The notes under the pieces were generated by a model, which was not told where the DNA came from, ran no database searches, and saw nothing but the letters and a program-made list of their open reading frames with translations. 64,000 bases of DNA from Hymenobacter rubidus. Lineage in GTDB: Bacteria > Bacteroidota > Bacteroidia > Cytophagales > Hymenobacteraceae. A program made the position numbers and the translations under genes. Location of the stretch: contig NZ_JAERQF010000012.1 of the NCBI RefSeq assembly GCF_016734815.1, forward strand, positions 62,001 through 126,000. The letters run 5' to 3'. Shown here one piece after another: positions 60,406 through 64,000 of this stretch; positions within the stretch are counted from its first letter, which is position 1; every line of letters starts with the position of its first letter.

Positions 60406-61374
60406 TCACCCGAGCGGCAGACGGGTTAGCAAGCCCAATAGCCGGTCAACGGACCGAATATGCCCCGTCAGGCCGAGCAGCGCATACAGCGCACGGGCCT
60501 GGGCCATGTGGCGATGGCGCAGGGCCTGGCGCAGCTCCCAGCGCAGGCGCACGGCCAGGGCTTCGCGCTCGTCGGCAGTGCGACACAGGTCCAGGGCCTT
60601 GTCGCACACCCGGATGGTGGAAGCCAGGTAGGGGTCGTGGCGGCGGTAGGCGCGGGCGCTCATGCTGCGCGGGTGCTTGCGCTTGCGGGTGGTCACGGCA
60701 TCGAGGTACTGGAACTGCCAGTCGCGGCTGGCCCGCACCCAGAAATCGAAGTCCTCGTAGGCCAGCGTTTCGTCGTAGCCGCCCAGGGCTTCGAGGCAGG
60801 CGCGGCGCATCATCATGGTGGGCGTGCTGATGAAGTAGCGCCGCAGCACCTCCGCAAAGACCCAGCCGCTGGCCGGCGCGGGGTCGTACCCGGTAGGGCG
60901 CAAGCCGCCGTGGCCATCGGGCCGGTGGTGCAGGCCCAGGAAACGCCCGGCTTCGTCCATCAATTCGGCGTTGGAGTACACCACGCCCACGCCGGAACCA
61001 GCCGCCTGAAACTGGGCCACCTGCGCGGCTACCCGCGTGGGCAGCAGCACGTCGTCGGTAGCAAAATCAATCACAAACGTGCCCCGGCTTTGCCGAAAAG
61101 CCTGGTTGAAGGCCCGGCAGTTGCCCACGTTTTCAGGCAGCAGAAGCAGGCGCCAGGCGGGGGTTCGGGCCGCGTATTCGCGCAAGATTTCGGGGCTGCC
61201 GTCGGTGCTGGCATCGTCCACGAGCCATACTTCCAGTTGCGGGTAGGTTTGGGCCAGAATGGAATTCAGGGCCTCGCGCAGGAAGGGCACGTGGTTGTGG
61301 CAAAGCGCTATGATGGTGACGAGGGGCGCTTCGCTCAATGAGGAATGAGGGATGAGGAATGAGGAGTCGGGCAT
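60406..61374 (-). CDS. Family 2 glycosyltransferase
   Basis: A 322-aa cytosolic or membrane-associated GT-A glycosyltransferase that adds a sugar from a nucleotide donor, probably to an envelope polysaccharide. Motifs: LVTIIALCHNHVPFLREALN at the start, EVWLVDDASTDGSPEIL with the first Asp pair, RGTFVIDFATDDVLLP with the DxD-like metal site, and YDETLAYEDFDFWVRA. The ATG at 61374 was chosen, and its first dozen codons (SSFLIPHSSLS) are encoded by a heptanucleotide repeat run, so the true N-terminus may begin further in, but no other ATG precedes the domain. The downstream helices near residue 230-310 are accessory. Confidence 0.88.
   Translation of the reverse strand: MPDSSFLIPHSSLSEAPLVTIIALCHNHVPFLREALNSILAQTYPQLEVWLVDDASTDGSPEILREYAARTPAWRLLLLPENVGNCRAFNQAFRQSRGTFVIDFATDDVLLPTRVAAQVAQFQAAGSGVGVVYSNAELMDEAGRFLGLHHRPDGHGGLRPTGYDPAPASGWVFAEVLRRYFISTPTMMMRRACLEALGGYDETLAYEDFDFWVRASRDWQFQYLDAVTTRKRKHPRSMSARAYRRHDPYLASTIRVCDKALDLCRTADEREALAVRLRWELRQALRHRHMAQARALYALLGLTGHIRSVDRLLGLLTRLPLG
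61334..61366 (+). repeat. Degenerate heptanucleotide run inside the glycosyltransferase start
   Basis: CTCAATGAGGAATGAGGGAT then GAGGAATGAGGAG; units GAGGAAT / GAGGGAT. Read on the minus strand it contains no stop and encodes SSFLIPHSSL. Confidence 0.85.
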
Positions 61375-61602
61375 GGAGCGCGGGCAACGGGTGGCGCAAA
61401 AGAAGCACAGGTGGCTGCTTGCAGCGGAAGGCTTCGCAGTTAGCAAAGGCAAAGCACGGGGCAGCAGGGCTTTTATTTTCCCTCGGTAATTGATAAAACC
61501 GAGTATTGTCGGCCAGAAAGATTTTCACCGTTCCCTTTCTACCTTGAGGCCAATCTTTCGCCATTCTACCCCGCACATCCAGCCACTAGCAGCCCGCAGT
61601 AA

Positions 61603-62635
61603 GATACCTGGCAAGATGTGCGTCCCACGCCGCACAATGGGCTACTCCTGACCGGCATAGTGGGCACAGGCAGCACCCAGGAACAAGGACAGCTTTTGCA
61701 GCTTGACAGCTTGAGTCACGTGCAGTGGCAGCAGCGTATCCCGGCCACGCTCGGCTCTACTACCCCTAACTGCGTGTTGCTAAACGGTCGTCCCCTGCTA
61801 AATGGCGACGTGCTGGTGAGCGGTTACCACGTGCCGCCCGGTTCAGTAACCCAAACACTAGATACTTACCAGGCAGTGTACCGGCCCAACGCTACGAGTG
61901 GAGCATCCGTGGTATGGGAGCGTGTTACGCCGGTCAGTGCCAACGAACCTTTTGGCCGTAGCCTCGACCTGAGCGCAGCCGGCGAGTTGACCATTACGGG
62001 CAACGTGTACGCCGGCATCTCCGCGCCCTACCAGCCCCTCTCCCACCTGCGCCTACAGCTCACCGAGCGTCCCTACGTGCCCAACCTGTGCCAGACGCCG
62101 CCCCAGGCCACGTTTGGCTACACGGCCACGGCGGGCGGCGACAGCCTGCGCTTCGTGAGCCTCTCCAGCCCTGGCCCGCAGTATGCCCAGCTGCTGCGCT
62201 GGCGCAGGGACTTTGGCGATGGCACCCGCTACGACGGCCCCACGCCCCCGCCCCACCGCTACGCCGTGGGCACGGGCGCCGGCACGGCCGTGCGCCTCAC
62301 CATCACCAACAACCTGGGCTGCACCAGCACCACGGTGGTGTATCCGTTTGCGCTGGCTACGGCAGTACAACGCGCTTTGCAGGCACAATTGAGTGTATTT
62401 CCGAACCCTGCTGCTGCCGGAAACTTGACCGTACAGTTACCCGGCCTGCGCCCGCAGTCGCAGTGGCTGGTGAACTGCTCAACGCCCTCAGCCAAACCAT
62501 TCGGCAGGTGGGCTGGCCCGCCGCCGCGCTGGCCCAGGGCGCGCCCCTGGAACTGCAGGGCCTAGCGGCAGGCGTCTACACCTTGCGCCTACGCCCGGAA
62601 GAAGACGCGGTGGTCAAGTGCCTGGTAGTGCAGTG
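61603..62635 (+). pseudogene. Fragment of a T9SS secreted protein with frameshift in its sorting domain
   Basis: A stop codon at 61600-61602 and no start precede the in-frame sense (DTWQDVRPTPHNGLLLTGIV), so the 5' part is missing. The body shows a propeller-like stretch and a PKD-like region (RRDFGDGTRYDGPTPPPHRY). The sorting domain starts with LSVFPNPAAAGNLTVQLPGL, then the sense shifts frame near 62470 into VAVAGELLNALSQTIRQVGW and ends LAAGVYTLRLRPEEDAVVKC at the TGA of 62633-62635. Both the missing start and the shift argue for a decayed gene. Confidence 0.75.
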
Positions 62636-62669
62636 AGCAATTAGCAATGAGCAATGAGCAATGAGCAAA
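62633..62669 (+). repeat. Heptanucleotide run GAGCAAT next to A8 (left side)
   Basis: TGAGCAATTAGCAATGAGCA ATGAGCAATGAGCAAAAGG; the first TGA is the stop of the pseudogene frame. Confidence 0.9.
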
Positions 62670-62671
62670 AG

Positions 62672-62778
62672 GAACGTCATGCTGAGCGCAGCCGAAGCAT
62701 CTCTACCGCGAGAGTAAACCAATCGATTGAATTAGTTGAAGCACGCGAGATGCTTCGGCTGCGCTCAGCATGACGTTC
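62672..62778. repeat. Type A palindrome, copy A8, flanked by inverted heptanucleotide runs
   Basis: AACGTCATGCTGAGCGCAGC then CGAAGCATCTCTACC on the left; reverse complement ending CTCAGCATGACGTT on the right. Heptamer runs on either side (GAGCAAT left, its complement right) extend the symmetry. Confidence 0.92.
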
Positions 62779-62780
62779 TT

Positions 62781-62826
62781 TTTGCCCATTGCCCATTGCC
62801 CATTGCTCATTCCTCATTGCTCATTC
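62781..62826 (-). repeat. Heptanucleotide run, inverted relative to the left run
   Basis: TTTGCCCATTGCCCATTGCC CATTGCTCATTCCTCATTGC then TCATTC. The TGA stop of the flippase gene lies inside (62807-62809). Confidence 0.9.
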
Positions 62827-64000
62827 TCCATTGCCAAACCCCACAGCCCGCTAGCAGCAACGCATACCGCCCGGCGTGGGCCAGCACCGCTCCTTGCAGC
62901 CCGAAGCGCGGCAGCAGCAATGCCAACAGGGCCGCAAACACCACGGCAGACACAGCCTGCACCGCCACGTAGGCCCCGGTTCGCGCTTTGGCTGTGAGCT
63001 GAAAAATAAAAATCCAGCTGAGGAACTTGGCCCAGTCGCCCAGCAACTGCGGGGCCAGAAATACCTGGGCTCCAAGCAGGCGTGGCGCAAACAGCCACGG
63101 CAGCAGCCAGCTCCGGCAAGCGTAAAGCAGCCCAAGGCCCCCCGCCAGCAACGGGGCCAGCAGCCCGGCCACGCCCAGCACGTAGCGCTGGGCGGCGCGC
63201 GGCTGCCCCGCCAGGGCCGCCAGCCGGGGATAGAACACGCTGCTCATCACCGCGCCAAACACCATAGTATAGTTGTCCGACAGCTTGGCCACCGCCTGCC
63301 ACAAATCGGTGCGGACCGGGCCGAAAGTGGCCAGCAGGTAGTCGCGCAACACATAGTCCACGGCTTTGCCAAAAAGCAAGGTGCTCACCGCCATCAGCAA
63401 GAACTGGCTGAGGCGGCGCAGGGCCAGCCGGCTCAGGGGCGCCCGCAGCGTCAGATGCTGCAAGAGCCCGGCGCGGGCGGCCAGCGCCAGCGCCAGCAGG
63501 AACGTGAGGCCCTGCGCCAGCAAATAGCTCAGCAGCACCTGGTTCAGCGGCCACTGCCAGAACAGCGTGATTGCCACGCCGGCCGTGCCGCACCCCGCCA
63601 GCGCCACCGACAAACCAATGTAAGCCCGCAGCCGACCCGCGGCCAGCAGCACCGCTCCGAGCAGGCCCTGCCCGGTTATCAGCCCAATGCCCAGCGCAAA
63701 CGCGGCCAGGCTGGCCCAGCCCCAGCCCAGCAGGCCACGCACGGCCAGCAGGCCCAAGCCGGCCAGCAGGCCCGCCGCGTTCAGGCAGGCGGCCGCGCCC
63801 AGCCAGGTGCGGTAGCGGGGGCTGCCCGGCCGCAACGGCGCCAGATATTTCACCAGGCCCACCTGCACGCCATCGTAGGGCAGCGTGGTGAGCATGGCCA
63901 TCAGGTTCTGGAACTGGGCCAGCAGCGTGAGCCCACCGGCGGGCGCATACGTGGCAAATAGCTTGTTCACAATGAGCGAGCCCGCCGCCCGCGCCGCCAC
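62807..64000 (-). CDS. Polysaccharide flippase (Wzx/MATE-like), cut by window end
   Basis: At least 397 aa; the 5' end is at or beyond the window edge (a GTG at 64000 is in frame but probably not the start). It has about ten to twelve membrane segments with the layout of O-antigen translocases: GSLIVNKLFATYAPAGGLTL, LTTLPYDGVQVGLVKYLAPL, a central LSQFLLMAVSTLLFGKAVDY and VMSSVFYPRLAALAG. It should move lipid-linked glycan units across the inner membrane. The last codons (RMSNEE) and the stop are encoded by a heptanucleotide run, so the original C-terminus was probably different. Confidence 0.8.
   Translation of the reverse strand: MAARAAGSLIVNKLFATYAPAGGLTLLAQFQNLMAMLTTLPYDGVQVGLVKYLAPLRPGSPRYRTWLGAAACLNAAGLLAGLGLLAVRGLLGWGWASLAAFALGIGLITGQGLLGAVLLAAGRLRAYIGLSVALAGCGTAGVAITLFWQWPLNQVLLSYLLAQGLTFLLALALAARAGLLQHLTLRAPLSRLALRRLSQFLLMAVSTLLFGKAVDYVLRDYLLATFGPVRTDLWQAVAKLSDNYTMVFGAVMSSVFYPRLAALAGQPRAAQRYVLGVAGLLAPLLAGGLGLLYACRSWLLPWLFAPRLLGAQVFLAPQLLGDWAKFLSWIFIFQLTAKARTGAYVAVQAVSAVVFAALLALLLPRFGLQGAVLAHAGRYALLLAGCGVWQWRMSNEE

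Overview
The window reads as a chromosome segment of a GC-rich Bacteroidota, most likely Hymenobacter or a close relative (Hymenobacteraceae, Cytophagales). This rests on four things. Secreted proteins carry type IX secretion (T9SS) C-terminal sorting domains of both type A and type B. Several genes are preceded by TAnnTTTG-like -7 boxes. An ABC-2 permease is fused to an M1 peptidase. Related palindromic intergenic repeats occur throughout. The genus is inferred from sequence style and recalled families, not from a database search. I found no rRNA, no complete tRNA, no CRISPR array, no prophage and no intact transposase gene.

Layout. 0-6.3 kb: secreted polysaccharide deacetylase, RluE-like pseudouridine synthase, then an ABC exporter made of a permease-M1 peptidase fusion and its ATPase. 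6.4-16.8 kb: a 44-aa peptide, an FKBP isomerase, a membrane protein, the potassium transporter Kup, a DUF2004-like and a SMI1/KNR4 (SUKH) protein, an M61 peptidase, an NlpC/P60 hydrolase and a DUF2147 protein. 16.9-22.3 kb: two T9SS cargo proteins (an M1 peptidase and a type B adhesin-like protein) and an orphan oxidase subunit III. 22.3-31.5 kb: HMG-CoA lyase with a LutA-like protein, an O-antigen ligase-like protein, DapA, a lipoprotein deacetylase, NAD+-dependent DNA ligase and a DUF4920 protein. 31.6-37.3 kb: a lipoprotein, a subtilase overlapping a barrel-like protein, an M28 peptidase and a histidine phosphatase. 37.5-41.6 kb: a two-component system whose regulator and kinase genes are separated by a 1.5-kb secreted beta-propeller-like gene. 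41.9-48.2 kb: SurE, an M14 carboxypeptidase, a fasciclin protein, a four-repeat membrane protein and a DUF6056 protein. 48.3-55.8 kb: T9SS proteins, two broken genes and a MoxR-ATPase/VWA pair, with a truncated second copy of the MoxR 3' end. 56-64 kb: DUF427, an AraC-Ada DNA repair protein, an acyl-ACP desaturase, and envelope glycan genes (membrane protein, family 2 glycosyltransferase, flippase).

Most genes are housekeeping, envelope or secreted peptidase functions in short transcription units. The most unusual content is intergenic. One set of small elements has 18-bp termini (GAAGCTGTTTAGAAAGTC), and four copies are each flanked by a different perfect 3-bp direct repeat. One copy sits inside another palindromic repeat (type A), so it shows insertion. 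Copies with the same termini carry two unrelated inner palindromes. About eight type A palindromes, free copies of an inner palindrome (type B), and heptanucleotide runs (GAGCAAT/GAGCTAT) that supply stop codons or terminal codons to neighbouring genes complete a layered repeat landscape.
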